DNA of 64,000 nt, taken from positions 1 through 64,000 of the forward strand of contig NZ_JAEPBG010000003.1 of NCBI RefSeq assembly GCF_016632335.1. Direction: 5' to 3'. The number at the start of each line of letters is the position of its first letter. Within the stretch, counting starts at the first letter, position 1. Both the position numbers and the translations under genes were made by a program. Positions 9,253 through 19,385 of this stretch are shown piece after piece. This DNA is from Noviherbaspirillum pedocola. Lineage in GTDB: Bacteria; Pseudomonadota; Gammaproteobacteria; Burkholderiales; Burkholderiaceae_D. Below the pieces are notes generated by a model. It searched no databases and was not told where the DNA came from. It saw nothing but the letters and a program-made list of their open reading frames with translations.

Positions 9253-10947
9253 ATGGAGACAGTGGACAACAAGTTCTGGTTGAAATCCTATCCGAAGGAG
9301 GTTCCGGCGGAAGTGGATTACCGCCAGTACCGCTCTCTGGTCCATCTGCTCGAAGATGCCTATCAGACCTATGCGCAGCGCAAGGCTTTCGTCTGCATGG
9401 ACAAGTCCCTCAGCTATCGCGACATTGAAATTCTGTCCGGCCAGCTCGGCGCCTGGCTGCAGAGCCGAGGTCTGGAGAAGGGCGCGCGGGTGGCGCTGAT
9501 GATGCCGAACGTGCTGCAGTATCCGGTGGCGCTGGCGGCGGTGCTGCGCGCCGGCTATGTGGTAGTCAATGTAAATCCGTTGTACACGCCGCGCGAACTG
9601 GCGCACCAGCTGAATGATTCCGGCGCGAAGGCCATCGTGATTCTGGAGAACTTCGCCAGCACCCTCGAAGAAGTCATGGCGCATACGCCGATCGAGCACG
9701 TGGTCGTGGCCACGATGGGCGACCTGCTCGGCGGCGCCAAGGGCGCGCTGGTGAATTTCGCGGTGCGCCATGTCAAGAAAATGGTCCCGGCATACAACCT
9801 GAAGCACGCGGTGCCGTTTCGCCGCGCGCTGGCCGAAGGCGCGCGCATGCGCCTGAAGCCGGTCGAACTCGGTTATGACGACGTGGCCTTCCTGCAGTAC
9901 ACCGGCGGCACCACCGGCGTGTCCAAGGGTGCGACGCTGACCCATCGCAATGTGCTGGCCAATGTGCTGCAGAGCGAAGCCTGGGCCCAGCCGGCGCTGC
10001 AGCGCGAGCCGCACGTCGAGGAATTGGTATATGTGTGCGCGCTGCCGCTGTATCACATCTTTGCGCTGACCGCCTGCTGCTTGATGGGCACCCGCGTCGG
10101 CGCGTTGAACATCCTCATTCCCAATCCGCGCGACATACCGGGCCTGGTGCGCGAGCTGTCGAAATACAAGGTGAACGTCTTCCCGGCCGTGAACACGCTG
10201 TATAACGGCCTGCTCAACAACCCGGACTTTGCCAAGCTCGATTTCTCCGGCCTGAAGGTTTGCAACGGCGGCGGCATGGCGGTGCAGCGCGCGGTCGCCG
10301 AGCGCTGGCTGAAGGTGACTGGTTGTCCGATCGCGGAAGGCTATGGCTTGTCCGAGACATCGCCGGTGGCAACCTGCAATCCCACCGATACGCCGGCCTT
10401 CACCGGCACCATCGGCTTGCCATTGCCGTCGACCGAGATCGAGATCCTCGATGACGATGGCAATGCGCTGCCCGTGGGCCAGGCCGGCGAAATCGCGATC
10501 CGCGGACCGCAGGTAATGATCGGCTATTGGAACCGGCCCGAGGAAACCGCGAAGGTCATGACAGCGGATGGCTTCTTCAAGACGGGCGACGTTGGCATCA
10601 TGGACGAGCGCGGTTATGTGCGCATCGTCGACCGCAAGAAGGACATGATTCTGGTCTCGGGCTTCAATGTGTATCCGAACGAGATCGAGGACGTGGTGGC
10701 CGCGCATCCCGGCGTGCTCGAATGCGCCTGTGTCGGCGTGCCCGATGCCAATTCCGGCGAGGCGGTGAAGCTGTTTGTGGTGCGCAAGGATCCGACTCTG
10801 ACTTCGCAGGCGCTGACCGACTATTGCCGCGAGCAGCTGACCGGCTACAAACGGCCGAAGTTCATCGAGTTCCGCGATGAGCTGCCGAAGACCAATGTCG
10901 GCAAGATCCTTCGGCGCGAATTACGCGACGCCAAGCGCGCGGCCTGA
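9253..10947 (+). CDS. fadD: Long-chain acyl-CoA ligase (AMP-forming)
   Basis: A 564-residue member of the ANL superfamily that activates fatty acids to acyl-CoA through an acyl-AMP intermediate. Motifs in order are the P-loop YTGGTTGVSKGATLTHRN near residue 215, GYGLSETSPV near 365, the hinge region TGDVGIMDERGYVRIVDRKK near 440-460, and the catalytic Lys region LPKTNVGKILRREL near the C-terminus. The length is typical of FadD. The start at 9253 gives METVDNKFW; an upstream ATG at 9220 is in frame but less like relatives. Confidence 0.92.
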   Translation: METVDNKFWLKSYPKEVPAEVDYRQYRSLVHLLEDAYQTYAQRKAFVCMDKSLSYRDIEILSGQLGAWLQSRGLEKGARVALMMPNVLQYPVALAAVLRAGYVVVNVNPLYTPRELAHQLNDSGAKAIVILENFASTLEEVMAHTPIEHVVVATMGDLLGGAKGALVNFAVRHVKKMVPAYNLKHAVPFRRALAEGARMRLKPVELGYDDVAFLQYTGGTTGVSKGATLTHRNVLANVLQSEAWAQPALQREPHVEELVYVCALPLYHIFALTACCLMGTRVGALNILIPNPRDIPGLVRELSKYKVNVFPAVNTLYNGLLNNPDFAKLDFSGLKVCNGGGMAVQRAVAERWLKVTGCPIAEGYGLSETSPVATCNPTDTPAFTGTIGLPLPSTEIEILDDDGNALPVGQAGEIAIRGPQVMIGYWNRPEETAKVMTADGFFKTGDVGIMDERGYVRIVDRKKDMILVSGFNVYPNEIEDVVAAHPGVLECACVGVPDANSGEAVKLFVVRKDPTLTSQALTDYCREQLTGYKRPKFIEFRDELPKTNVGKILRRELRDAKRAA

Positions 10948-10961
10948 CACTCTCCCGATGT

Positions 10962-12518
10962 TCAGACGGCCCGCACGCCGGGCCGGCCATCCTCCACCAG
11001 GAAGCGCGCCAAGGTTTCCACGCTGGAATCGGCGCGCTGCGCATCATCCAGCGCCTGGAACAACACGCTGGCGCGTTCGGGCGCGATCTCCATCAGCACG
11101 AAGCCGCGACGGTCGCTGCGGCCATAGTGGAGATGCGTATTGGCCGCGACATACTGCTCGGTGCGCGCTTGCGGATGGGAATGCGAAGTCACCGAGGTGC
11201 CGCAAAACTCGGTTGCAATGATCGGGTTGTCATCCGAGGCCGGGCGGTCGAAGTCGCGCACGAGGTCGCCCGCATAGAAGCTGTGCACATCGCCGGAAAT
11301 CACCAGCGGATTGGATGGACGGCGGCGCGCAACGTCCGCCAGCAGCCGGGCGCGCGCGGCCGGATAGCCGTCCCAGCCGTCGGTCCAGAAGCGGACGTCG
11401 TCGGCCTTGTCCATGGCGGCATGGCTGCACTGCGTCATCAGCGTTTGCTGCGCCAGGATGTTCCATCGCGCCGATGCGGACGCGAACCCTTCGGAGAGCC
11501 AGGCTTCCTGTTCCGCGCCGAGCATCGTGCGCTGCGCATCGATGCGCTCGGCACACGCCGCGCCGACGACGTTGGCGCCTCCATGGCCGGGCTGCGGACA
11601 GACCTGCGGCGAGCGGTATTGCCGATCGTCCAGCACATGAAAGCGCGCCAGCCGACCCCAGTCGTAACGCTGGTACATGCGCAAGTGAGCGGGATTGCCC
11701 ATGCTCAGACGCAGCGGCATGTGTTCGTAGAAAGCCTGATAGGCGGCAGCCCGGCGCGCCATGAATGCCGGATCGAGGCGGAAATCGCGGTCATCGGCAT
11801 AGTCGTTGACGACTTCATGGTCGTCCCAGGTGAGTATCCACGGCGCCGCATGATGCGCAGCCTGCAGCAGCGCATCGGACTTGTACTGCGCATGGCGCGC
11901 ACGGTAGTCGGCAAGCGTCATCGACTCAAAACCATGGCGCGCTGCAGCCGGATGCATGGCGCTGTATGGGCCGCGTTCATAGATGTAATCGCCGAGAAAG
12001 ACCACTAGGTCCGGCGCTGCGGCGGCGATGTGGCGGTGCGCCGCGTAAGCGCCGTGCTCCCAGTTCTGGCAGGAGGCATAGGCCAGTCGCAGCGAGGCCG
12101 GCAAGGCGTCCGGCGCGGGGGCGGTCCGGGTGCGCGCCACCGGGCTGACCGCATCGCCGAGCATGAAGCGGTACCAGTACCAGCGGTCCGGTTCGAGCCC
12201 GGTCACGTCCACATGCACGCTGTGCGCAAGCTCGGGCAGGGCGCTTGCGGTTCCGCTGGCAACGATGCGGTGAAACCCTTCGTCCTGCGCGACTTCCCAG
12301 CGCAGCGCGAGCGGCGTAGGTGGCAATGCATCTCCGGGTGAGGCAAGGATGCGGGTCCACAGCACCACCGCATGCGGCAACGGCGAACCGGAAGCCACGC
12401 CGAGTTGAAACGGATACCAGCTTGGCCGCGCCAGGATGCCGGGCGCGTGGATTGCCGACGCCGCCAGCGCGGCAAGGCGCGCTGCGCTGAAAAGAAAGTC
12501 GCGGCGGGAGGCTGGCAT
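10962..12518 (-). CDS. phoD: PhoD-like alkaline phosphatase/phosphodiesterase, Tat-exported
   Basis: 518 residues. The N-terminus reads SRRDFLFSAARLAALAAS, a twin-arginine signal with a hydrophobic core, so the protein is expected in the periplasm in folded form. PhoD landmarks include the N-terminal FQLGVASGSPLPHAVVLWTR, the metal-binding segments FLGDYIYE, TWDDHEVVNDYA near residue 235 and SGDVHSFYAGDL near 400. PhoD enzymes are Fe/Ca-dependent phosphodiesterases. It begins 6 bp after the thioesterase gene, so both are probably one transcript. I see no Pho box. Confidence 0.9.
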   Translation of the reverse strand: MPASRRDFLFSAARLAALAASAIHAPGILARPSWYPFQLGVASGSPLPHAVVLWTRILASPGDALPPTPLALRWEVAQDEGFHRIVASGTASALPELAHSVHVDVTGLEPDRWYWYRFMLGDAVSPVARTRTAPAPDALPASLRLAYASCQNWEHGAYAAHRHIAAAAPDLVVFLGDYIYERGPYSAMHPAAARHGFESMTLADYRARHAQYKSDALLQAAHHAAPWILTWDDHEVVNDYADDRDFRLDPAFMARRAAAYQAFYEHMPLRLSMGNPAHLRMYQRYDWGRLARFHVLDDRQYRSPQVCPQPGHGGANVVGAACAERIDAQRTMLGAEQEAWLSEGFASASARWNILAQQTLMTQCSHAAMDKADDVRFWTDGWDGYPAARARLLADVARRRPSNPLVISGDVHSFYAGDLVRDFDRPASDDNPIIATEFCGTSVTSHSHPQARTEQYVAANTHLHYGRSDRRGFVLMEIAPERASVLFQALDDAQRADSSVETLARFLVEDGRPGVRAV

Positions 12519-12524
12519 GTCGGC

Positions 12525-12935
12525 TCAGACGCCGGCGTCGTCGGGCACCGGCGGCAGCATCCGCGGCTTGCGCTGGTCGTCGGTGGCGACATAGGTCAGC
12601 GTCGCTTCGGTGACCTTTACCACCTCGGCCTGCAGTCGGTTGCGCTCGGCATAGACTTCCACGTTCACGGTGATCGAGGTCTTGCCGACCTTGACGATGC
12701 TGGCATAGAAGGACAGCAGGTCGCCGACAAAGACTGGCTGCTTGAAAACGAAGGAGTTGACGGCGATGGTGGCGACGCGGCCATTGGCGCGTCGGGCCGC
12801 CGGCAGTGCGCCCGCGATATCGACCTGGGCCATGATCCATCCGCCGAACACATCGCCATGCGCATTCGCGTCGGCCGGCATCGGCATCACGCGCAGCGCC
12901 GGCATCGCCGTCGGAAGTTGGGTCATCATGCTCAT
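12525..12935 (-). CDS. Acyl-CoA thioesterase, YciA-like hotdog fold
   Basis: A 136-residue single hotdog-domain protein. The signature [20 protein letters not shown] carries the catalytic Asp/Asn region of YciA/ACOT-type thioesterases, and [18 protein letters not shown] fits the core strand. It hydrolyses short to medium acyl-CoA esters in the cytoplasm. The start at 12935 (MSMMTQLP) has AGGAG 7 bases upstream; the longer frame from 13013 lacks one. It is transcribed together with phoD and away from the atm1-like gene. Confidence 0.92.
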   Translation of the reverse strand: MSMMTQLPTAMPALRVMPMPADANAHGDVFGGWIMAQVDIAGALPAARRANGRVATIAVNSFVFKQPVFVGDLLSFYASIVKVGKTSITVNVEVYAERNRLQAEVVKVTEATLTYVATDDQRKPRMLPPVPDDAGV

Positions 12936-13033
12936 GCTGCTCTCCTGTGTCGAATGGATGTAGACGTTACAATCGGGAGCGCAAGCATAAACCATCCCCC
13001 CATCCTTCCCCAATTCGCCCCGACCCTTTCCTG

Positions 13034-14896
13034 ATGCGCCGCCATTCTTCTTCCTCGATGCCGCCGTTGCCTGTGGCCAACCAGGGCACCCGCAATGACT
13101 GGGGCACCTTAAAGACGCTGTTCCCGTATCTCTGGGCCTACAAATGGCGCATGCTGCTGGCGCTGAGCTTTCTGGTCGGCGCCAAGCTGGCCAATGTCGG
13201 CGTGCCGATCCTGATGAAACGCATCATCGACGGGCTGACCATCACGCCTGCGCATCCGCAGGCGCTGTTGATGCTGCCGATCGGTCTGCTCGTGGCCTAT
13301 GGCGCGCTGCGAGTGTCGACCACGCTGTTTACCGAGTTGCGCGAATTCGTATTCGCCCGCGTCACGCAGCATGCGGTGCGCACCGTGGCGCTGCAGGTGT
13401 TCAAGCATCTGCATTCGCTGTCGCTGCGCTTTCATCTGAATCGCCAGACCGGCGGCATGAGCCGCGACATCGAGCGCGGCACCCGCGGCATTTCGTCGCT
13501 GGTGTCCTATACGCTGTTCTCGATCCTGCCGACGCTGGTGGAAATCTCGCTGGTGCTGGGCTACCTGGTACTGCATTACGACATCTGGTTCTCGGTCATC
13601 ACCGGCTGCGCGCTGGTGTCCTACATCGCTTTCACTGTGTTCATCACCGAGTGGCGCACCCATTTCCGGCGCACGATGAACGAGCTCGATTCCAAGGCCA
13701 ACACTCGCGCCATCGACTCGCTGCTGAACTATGAAACGGTCAAGTACTTCGGCAACGAGGAATGGGAAGCGCGGCGCTACGATGAAGGCCTGCAGCGCTA
13801 TGAAAACGCGGCGGTGAAATCGCAGACCTCGCTGTCGCTGCTCAATACCGGGCAATCGCTGATCATCGCCATCGCGGTCACGCTCATCATGTGGCGCGCC
13901 ACCGTCGGCGTGGTCAACGGCACGATGACCCTGGGCGACCTGGTGCTGGTGAACTCCTTCATGATCCAGCTGTATGTGCCGCTGAATTACCTCGGCGTGA
14001 TCTATCGCGAGATCAAGCAGAGCCTGGCCGACATGGAGCGGCTGTTCTCGCTGCTGGACCAGCACCGCGAAGTCGCCGACGGGCCGGATGCCCAGCCGCT
14101 GCGACTCACGGGCGCGGAAGTGCGCTTTTCCAATGTGGATTTCAGCTACGAGAAGAAGCGGCAGATCCTGTTCGGCGTGGACTTCACGATACCGGCCGGC
14201 AGCACCACCGCGGTGGTCGGGCACAGCGGCTCGGGCAAGTCGACGCTGTCGCGGCTGCTGTTCCGCTTCTATGACGTGGACGCCGGCACGGTCACCATCG
14301 ATGGCCAGGATCTGCGCGACGTGACCCAGACCTCGCTGCGCCGTGCCATCGGCATCGTGCCGCAGGACACGGTGCTGTTCAACGACAGCATCGAATACAA
14401 CATCGCCTACGGCCGACCGGGCGCAAGCCATGACGAGATCGTCGAAGCGGCGCGCGCGGCATCGATCCATGATTTCATCACCACGCTGCCCGACGGCTAT
14501 CAGACCATGGTCGGCGAGCGCGGCCTGAAACTGTCCGGCGGCGAAAAGCAGCGGGTGGCGATCGCGCGCGCGCTGCTGAAGAATCCGGCAATCCTGATCT
14601 TCGATGAAGCGACCTCGGCGCTCGATTCAAAGGCCGAGCAGGCGATACAGGCGCAATTGAAGGCGATCGCGAAGGACCGCACCACGCTCGTCATCGCGCA
14701 TAGACTCTCGACGATCGCCGACGCGGCGCAGATCCTGGTGATGGACCATGGCCGCATCATCGAGCGCGGCACCCATGCGCAATTGCTCGCCGCCGGCGGC
14801 GCGTATGCGCAGATGTGGCAACGGCAGCTGGCTTCTCCGGATGCGGTCGACGTTTCGGCGCCGACGGATGCGGTAGGGCAGAGCAAGGTCGCCTAG
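13034..14896 (+). CDS. Atm1-type ABC exporter (ABCB7 family half-transporter)
   Basis: 620 residues with an N-terminal six-helix ABC membrane domain (about residues 35-320) and a C-terminal ATPase. Walker [10 protein letters not shown] is near residue 396, the Q-loop [12 protein letters not shown] near 440, signature LSGGEKQR near 500 and Walker [16 protein letters not shown] near 515. [18 protein letters not shown] and [11 protein letters not shown] are typical of the Atm1/HMT1 group, which exports glutathione-linked Fe-S precursors or heavy-metal conjugates. The ATG at 13034 is taken because alignments of the family start close to it; no strong ribosome site is visible. Confidence 0.92.
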   Translation: MRRHSSSSMPPLPVANQGTRNDWGTLKTLFPYLWAYKWRMLLALSFLVGAKLANVGVPILMKRIIDGLTITPAHPQALLMLPIGLLVAYGALRVSTTLFTELREFVFARVTQHAVRTVALQVFKHLHSLSLRFHLNRQTGGMSRDIERGTRGISSLVSYTLFSILPTLVEISLVLGYLVLHYDIWFSVITGCALVSYIAFTVFITEWRTHFRRTMNELDSKANTRAIDSLLNYETVKYFGNEEWEARRYDEGLQRYENAAVKSQTSLSLLNTGQSLIIAIAVTLIMWRATVGVVNGTMTLGDLVLVNSFMIQLYVPLNYLGVIYREIKQSLADMERLFSLLDQHREVADGPDAQPLRLTGAEVRFSNVDFSYEKKRQILFGVDFTIPAGSTTAVVGHSGSGKSTLSRLLFRFYDVDAGTVTIDGQDLRDVTQTSLRRAIGIVPQDTVLFNDSIEYNIAYGRPGASHDEIVEAARAASIHDFITTLPDGYQTMVGERGLKLSGGEKQRVAIARALLKNPAILIFDEATSALDSKAEQAIQAQLKAIAKDRTTLVIAHRLSTIADAAQILVMDHGRIIERGTHAQLLAAGGAYAQMWQRQLASPDAVDVSAPTDAVGQSKVA

Positions 14897-14937
14897 GCGG
14901 CTTTGCGTTCATCCGGCAAGCCCACTACCATTGCGCG

Positions 14938-15873
14938 ATGGATACCAAATGGCTGGAAGACTTCGTCTCCCTGGTTGAAACCCGCAGCTTCAGCCGCTCG
15001 GCCGAGTTGCGTCATGTGACGCAACCGGCGTTTTCGCGCCGCATTCAATCGCTGGAAGCCTGGCTGGGCACGGACCTGATCGACCGCACGTCCTATCCGA
15101 CCCGGCTGACCCCGGCCGGCGAAGTCTTTTACGAGCAGGCGCTGGAAATGCTCGGGCAGGTGAACAATGCGCGCGCACTGCTGCGCGGCAGCCGTCCGAC
15201 CGGGCAGACCACCATCGACTTCGCAGTGCCGCATACGCTGTCGCTGACCTTCATGCCGAAATGGGTGAAGACCCTGGAAGGCGACTTCGGCCATTTCAGC
15301 ACGCGCCTGATGGCGTTGAATGTGCATGACGCGGTGATGACCATCGTCGAGGGTGGTTGCGATCTGCTGCTGTGCTATCACCATCCGCGTCAGCCGGTGC
15401 AGCTCGACGCCAGCCGCTACGACATGCTGCTGCTCGGCTCGGAAACGCTGCGCGCCTATTCGCGCTGCGACCGCACAGCCACTCCCGAATTCCTGCTTCC
15501 CGGCTCCTCGCGCGAGCCCCTGCCGTTTCTCGCCTATGGCAGCAATGCCTATCTCGGCCGCATGGTCGAGCTGATCCTGGCGGATGCCAAGCGCCGGCCG
15601 CATCTGGAAAAGCGCTACGAAACCGACATGGCCGAAGGCTTGAAAATGATGGCGCTGGAAGGACATGGCGTGGCCTTCCTGCCCGAGTCGGCGGTCACGC
15701 GCGAAGTGAAGCAGAAGCAGCTTGCCCGTGCCGACGGCGGCTCATCGGAGTGGGAAGTGCGCATGGATATCCGGCTGTACCGCGAGCGACCGAGCCCGCA
15801 ACGTCCCGGCAAGTCGATCGTCTCCAGGCTGTGGGAGCACCTTGCGAAGACGGAAAAGGCGGCACGGAAGTAG
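14938..15873 (+). CDS. LysR-family transcriptional regulator
   Basis: 311 residues. The N-terminal winged helix is plain (FVSLVETRSFSRSAELRHVT, then AFSRRIQSLEAWLGTDLIDR), followed by a LysR substrate-binding domain. The second half contains GHGVAFLPESAVTREV, a common effector-domain motif. The target is unknown. It lies 41 bp after the Atm1-like gene and about 150 bp before gdhA, both on the same strand, so it does not show the usual divergent layout. Confidence 0.92.
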   Translation: MDTKWLEDFVSLVETRSFSRSAELRHVTQPAFSRRIQSLEAWLGTDLIDRTSYPTRLTPAGEVFYEQALEMLGQVNNARALLRGSRPTGQTTIDFAVPHTLSLTFMPKWVKTLEGDFGHFSTRLMALNVHDAVMTIVEGGCDLLLCYHHPRQPVQLDASRYDMLLLGSETLRAYSRCDRTATPEFLLPGSSREPLPFLAYGSNAYLGRMVELILADAKRRPHLEKRYETDMAEGLKMMALEGHGVAFLPESAVTREVKQKQLARADGGSSEWEVRMDIRLYRERPSPQRPGKSIVSRLWEHLAKTEKAARK

Positions 15874-16025
15874 GCACGGGCAGCGGTATGCTTTCCATGC
15901 ATTTAACGCATAGTTACATGCACACACGGCATTGGATCATCGGCAAGCTCTCCTTTTAAGATTGGCTCCACGTCGCGCGGCAATGCCGTGTACCGCGTAT
16001 TCCCACTCTTCCAGGAGCTCACGCC

Positions 16026-16535
16026 ATGTCCATTCCGCATGAAATTCCTTCCTATCTTGTTCCCCATGAAGTCGGCCCCTGGGCCGTCTATCTTGAGCAG
16101 ATCGACCGCGTCACACCGCATCTCGGCGGCCTGGCACGCTGGGTTGAAACCCTGAAGCGTCCGAAGCGCATCCTGATCGTCGATGTGCCGATCGAGCGCG
16201 ATGACGGCAGCATCGCCCATTTCGAAGGCTATCGGGTGCAGCACAACACCTCGCGCGGCCCCGGCAAGGGCGGCGTGCGCTTTCACCAGGATGTAACGCT
16301 GTCCGAAGTGATGGCGCTCTCAGCCTGGATGACCGTGAAGAACGCCGCGGTCAACGTGCCCTACGGCGGCGCCAAGGGCGGCATCCGCGTCGATCCGCGC
16401 ACGCTGTCGAGCGCGGAACTGCAGCGCGTGACCCGGCGCTATACCAGCGAAATCAACATCATCATCGGCCCGAACAAGGACATCCCGGCTATTGGGGGTT
16501 CGAAAAACATAACTTTTCCTCGCATTTACGCCTAA
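16026..16535 (+). pseudogene. gdhA: Glutamate dehydrogenase, 5' fragment interrupted by the island
   Basis: The first about 155 codons encode the N-terminal half of the substrate domain of a Glu/Leu/Phe/Val dehydrogenase: [14 protein letters not shown], the conserved lysine region [14 protein letters not shown], and [19 protein letters not shown]. Relatives continue with PDVNT and an NAD(P)-binding domain to about 425 residues. Here homology stops at about 16490 and 14 unrelated residues lead to a TAA. The active-site Asp just past the break and the whole Rossmann domain are missing, so the product cannot work. The codon use is strongly GC3-biased, as in the host genes. Confidence 0.93.
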
Positions 16536-16656
16536 AAGACCCTCATTTGTGGCCTCCTGTTGAGCTTCTTGACGGTCCTCAAATTTGCGAGTGGTAGTAA
16601 TAAACATAATCAATAACATTTCACTTGGTTGCAATTCTCTCAACACAAGGGCTGTT
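16491..16656. other. Island left terminus and upstream region of the recombination operon
   Basis: This 166-bp segment lies between the gdhA break and the first island gene. It is AT-rich and contains two related short motifs, CCTCATTTG (about 16549-16557) and CCTCAAATTTG (about 16577-16587), plus CTCGCA and TGCGAG in opposite orientation at about 16519 and 16587. These could be recombinase binding sites; that is inference. A possible -35 TTGACG (16569-16574) has only a poor -10 behind it, so the operon promoter is not firmly located. Confidence 0.35.
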
Positions 16657-17097
16657 ATGGCGAACGGAGCACAGGTCGGCGAGGAGAACTGGAACACGTT
16701 CCAGGCATGGATGCAGTCAAAGAGCGACAGTGACTTCAAGAAAATGGTCATCAGAGGCGTTCTGTCCCGGACCGACATCAGCAAAGAGTGCAACTTTGCA
16801 AAATCTGCTCTCAACCAAAACCCCCGAATCAAGGATGCCTTAAAGGAACTTGAGGACCGCCTACGTAGCGATGGCATCTTGCCTGCTACAGCTAGCAGCC
16901 TCGAGACGACGAACACCGACATGCCGACGACGCATCGCCCTAGCGCCCAAAAGGCCGCAGTGGACGCAGAGCGTTTGCGCCGCCTTGAAATAGACCTGGC
17001 TACCGTTCGCGCCGAGCGAGATGAACTTAAGAGACAACTTGAACGGTACACATCTATTCATGAAGCGCTTGCTCTTACGGGAAGGATTCCAAGATGA
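16657..17097 (+). CDS. VPA1267-like family protein (GMT-associated), 146 aa
   Basis: The N-terminal half (FQAWMQSKSDSDFKKMV, then RTDISKECNFAKSALNQNPR) looks like a helix-turn-helix. The C-terminal half (residues about 100-135) is a charged coiled coil, and the protein ends TGRIPR. I recognise this as the VPA1267 family, small proteins found beside GMT recombination genes; this is from memory. The ATG at 16657 is preferred to the 16585 frame start since relatives begin MANG. It overlaps the helicase gene by ATGA, so the two are translationally coupled. It may be a DNA-binding accessory factor. Confidence 0.65.
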   Translation: MANGAQVGEENWNTFQAWMQSKSDSDFKKMVIRGVLSRTDISKECNFAKSALNQNPRIKDALKELEDRLRSDGILPATASSLETTNTDMPTTHRPSAQKAAVDAERLRRLEIDLATVRAERDELKRQLERYTSIHEALALTGRIPR

Positions 17098-19385
17098 ATA
17101 GCGCTTCTGATTATCTATTGCGCGTGAACGGAATCCGAAAAGAACGCCTCGGCGGCTCAATCTTTACCGGTATTCCAATCGATATCGACGGCAATGTTAT
17201 TGACGCACGCATCTATTATGTGGTCATTGTCCCGGCTAAATTGCTGGGCGGAATTCGCATTAAGTCAGGCGAGTGGTGGAAAGTAACAGGAGAGGTAAAG
17301 CAAAGACAGGTAGTCACACCAAATGGCTTCATTTTGCATGAGTCGCAAATTAGCGCTCAAACGATGGAAATGAAGTTACCCTCAGGCGAGCACATTATCG
17401 ATTTGATGGCGAGAAGCCCGGATTTCACTGGCGTCGGCACTGTTAAGGCGAGAGCGTTGTGGGAGGCCTTTAGTGAGCACCTATATACAGTCCTCGATGA
17501 AGGCAATGTTCAGCCCCTCTCTACTATCATTACAGAAGAAACAGCGCGTATTGTTATTGAGGCTTGGAAGAATCTAGCGGTCAACACTAAGACGCTGCAG
17601 TGGTTACACCGTAAAGGTTTCAACGTTTCACTGGGAAGAAAAATAGTTGATTTCTACGGGGCAGATACACAAGAGAAAATAGAAGAGGACCCTTATCGTC
17701 TTTTAAGCTTCGATGGTCAATGGAGTCCCGTCGACAATTTCGCAAAGACGGAATTCGGGGTGGCGGACGACGACCCGCGTAGATTGCGTGCACTTATTGA
17801 AGAGGCACTCTACCGAATCCTTAGCGATGGGCACACCTGTGCAAGCATCGGAATGTTAAAGGGGAAGTTGAGGAGACTTCTGCAAGGAAGTTCTGAGCAA
17901 TCTCGCCTTTTCGATTTGATTGAAAAAACTCTAGCTGCCGGTGAGTCCAATGGAAGCTATGTAATCGGATATGACGGCACGGTTCATCCATTAGGAGCGC
18001 TCATAATGGAAACAACGGTGGCGAAATCTATTTCTGACCGGCTGTTGTGTCAAAAAGATGCTCTCCTCTTGGATGCACAGCGCATTAATGAGCTAATTAT
18101 AGAGTACGAGCAGGAAGAGTCTGAATTGACCGGGAAGGAAGTTCGTCTTAACGAGCAACAGTGCGCGGCCATACACACGGCCTCTACTAGCGCAATAGCA
18201 GTCATCACCGGAGGCGCGGGCACAGGAAAAACGACCGTCCTAAAAGCGCTTTACAAAGTGTTTACGAATTCCGGAGTCGTTATCCATCAAGTGGCGCTTG
18301 CCGGACGTGCCGCGATACGAATGCAAGAAGCAACGGCTTTACCAGCCTTAACCATAGCGAGCTTTCTGCAAAAAGCAAAATCAATGAATTTCGAGGGGCC
18401 GTCAGTCTTAGTCATAGATGAGTGTTCAATGACCGACGTCATCGCGATGAGCCGGCTGTGCGAAGCAATAGCGCCACATGTTCGGATGGTGTTCGTCGGC
18501 GACCCATCTCAATTGATGCCAGTAGGGCCAGGTTTGATATTGCATGCAGTAGCGAAATTGGGCGAAGTGCCCAGCGTCGAACTCAAGGTTACCAATCGCT
18601 TTGGAAGCCAAATTGCAAAGGCCGCTCAAGCGATTCGTGACGGGAAATGGCCCGTAATTCCCCAAGACGAGGATGCTCCAATTGCATTCATTCCAGCGAA
18701 TTGCGCCAAGGTGAGAACGGAAGAAGGGAGATTATGCGCGCTGTCCGAAACGGTTCTTCGTCTTTACCAAAAGGACCCTGAAAACACTCAGGTTCTATGC
18801 GCAAAGAGAAACGGTGTCGACGGGACTAAGGAGTTGAACGCGATATTTCAAGGAGCGTTTACTGACGGCGCCGCCGCCCTGAATTTGTGGAACGATGAAC
18901 TCGATATCGCAGAATACAGCGGTTTCAATCTAAATGACCCTATTCTTTGCACTCGCAATATGTGGGACAAGGGCTTGCAAAACGGGTCATTAGGCCGGAT
19001 TTCTAAGATTGAGCCGGAGCCTCGTGAAATATTCGATGAAAACAGCAAATCACTGGGGATAGTTCTCGCATGGGCGCAATGGGACGATGGTAATTGCCGC
19101 CCTATATTGACATCGATGCTGGATGACTTGGAATTGGGATACGCGATAACAGTACACAAGGCACAGGGGTCGCAGTGGCCACGAGTGATTGTCCCTGTTA
19201 CGGGAAGTGCGCTTATAGACAGAACACTGATTTACACGGCCGTGACGCGGGCGCAGCAGCAGGTCATTCTTGTCGGCGACCCATCTGCGGCAAGGAATGC
19301 AGTGCTTGCCCTTCCAAAATTTAGCAATCGACAAACATCTCTGGGAGCAATCCTCGAACGTATGATTCATGAGGTGAGCCTTTGA
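17094..19385 (+). CDS. RecD2/YrrC-like superfamily 1B DNA helicase (AAA ATPase)
   Basis: 763 residues. A helix-hairpin-helix-like segment (SPDFTGVGTVKARALWEAF, about residues 100-120) precedes the helicase core, as in RecD2. The core has Walker A GGAGTGKTT near residue 372, Walker B VLVIDECSM near 440, FVGDPSQLMPVGPG near 463, and the C-terminal VHKAQGSQWPRV with YTAVTRAQQQVILVGD near 710. It is predicted to unwind DNA 5'-3' with ATP, perhaps processing the excised or incoming island. It overlaps the genes on both sides (ATGA before, TTGA after). It has no RecB/RecC partners here. Confidence 0.88.
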   Translation: MNSASDYLLRVNGIRKERLGGSIFTGIPIDIDGNVIDARIYYVVIVPAKLLGGIRIKSGEWWKVTGEVKQRQVVTPNGFILHESQISAQTMEMKLPSGEHIIDLMARSPDFTGVGTVKARALWEAFSEHLYTVLDEGNVQPLSTIITEETARIVIEAWKNLAVNTKTLQWLHRKGFNVSLGRKIVDFYGADTQEKIEEDPYRLLSFDGQWSPVDNFAKTEFGVADDDPRRLRALIEEALYRILSDGHTCASIGMLKGKLRRLLQGSSEQSRLFDLIEKTLAAGESNGSYVIGYDGTVHPLGALIMETTVAKSISDRLLCQKDALLLDAQRINELIIEYEQEESELTGKEVRLNEQQCAAIHTASTSAIAVITGGAGTGKTTVLKALYKVFTNSGVVIHQVALAGRAAIRMQEATALPALTIASFLQKAKSMNFEGPSVLVIDECSMTDVIAMSRLCEAIAPHVRMVFVGDPSQLMPVGPGLILHAVAKLGEVPSVELKVTNRFGSQIAKAAQAIRDGKWPVIPQDEDAPIAFIPANCAKVRTEEGRLCALSETVLRLYQKDPENTQVLCAKRNGVDGTKELNAIFQGAFTDGAAALNLWNDELDIAEYSGFNLNDPILCTRNMWDKGLQNGSLGRISKIEPEPREIFDENSKSLGIVLAWAQWDDGNCRPILTSMLDDLELGYAITVHKAQGSQWPRVIVPVTGSALIDRTLIYTAVTRAQQQVILVGDPSAARNAVLALPKFSNRQTSLGAILERMIHEVSL

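Noticed and set aside
16491..16656. tRNA gene or tRNA 3' end as the island attachment site
   Set aside because: The left boundary is inside protein-coding gdhA sequence and no cloverleaf is seen there.
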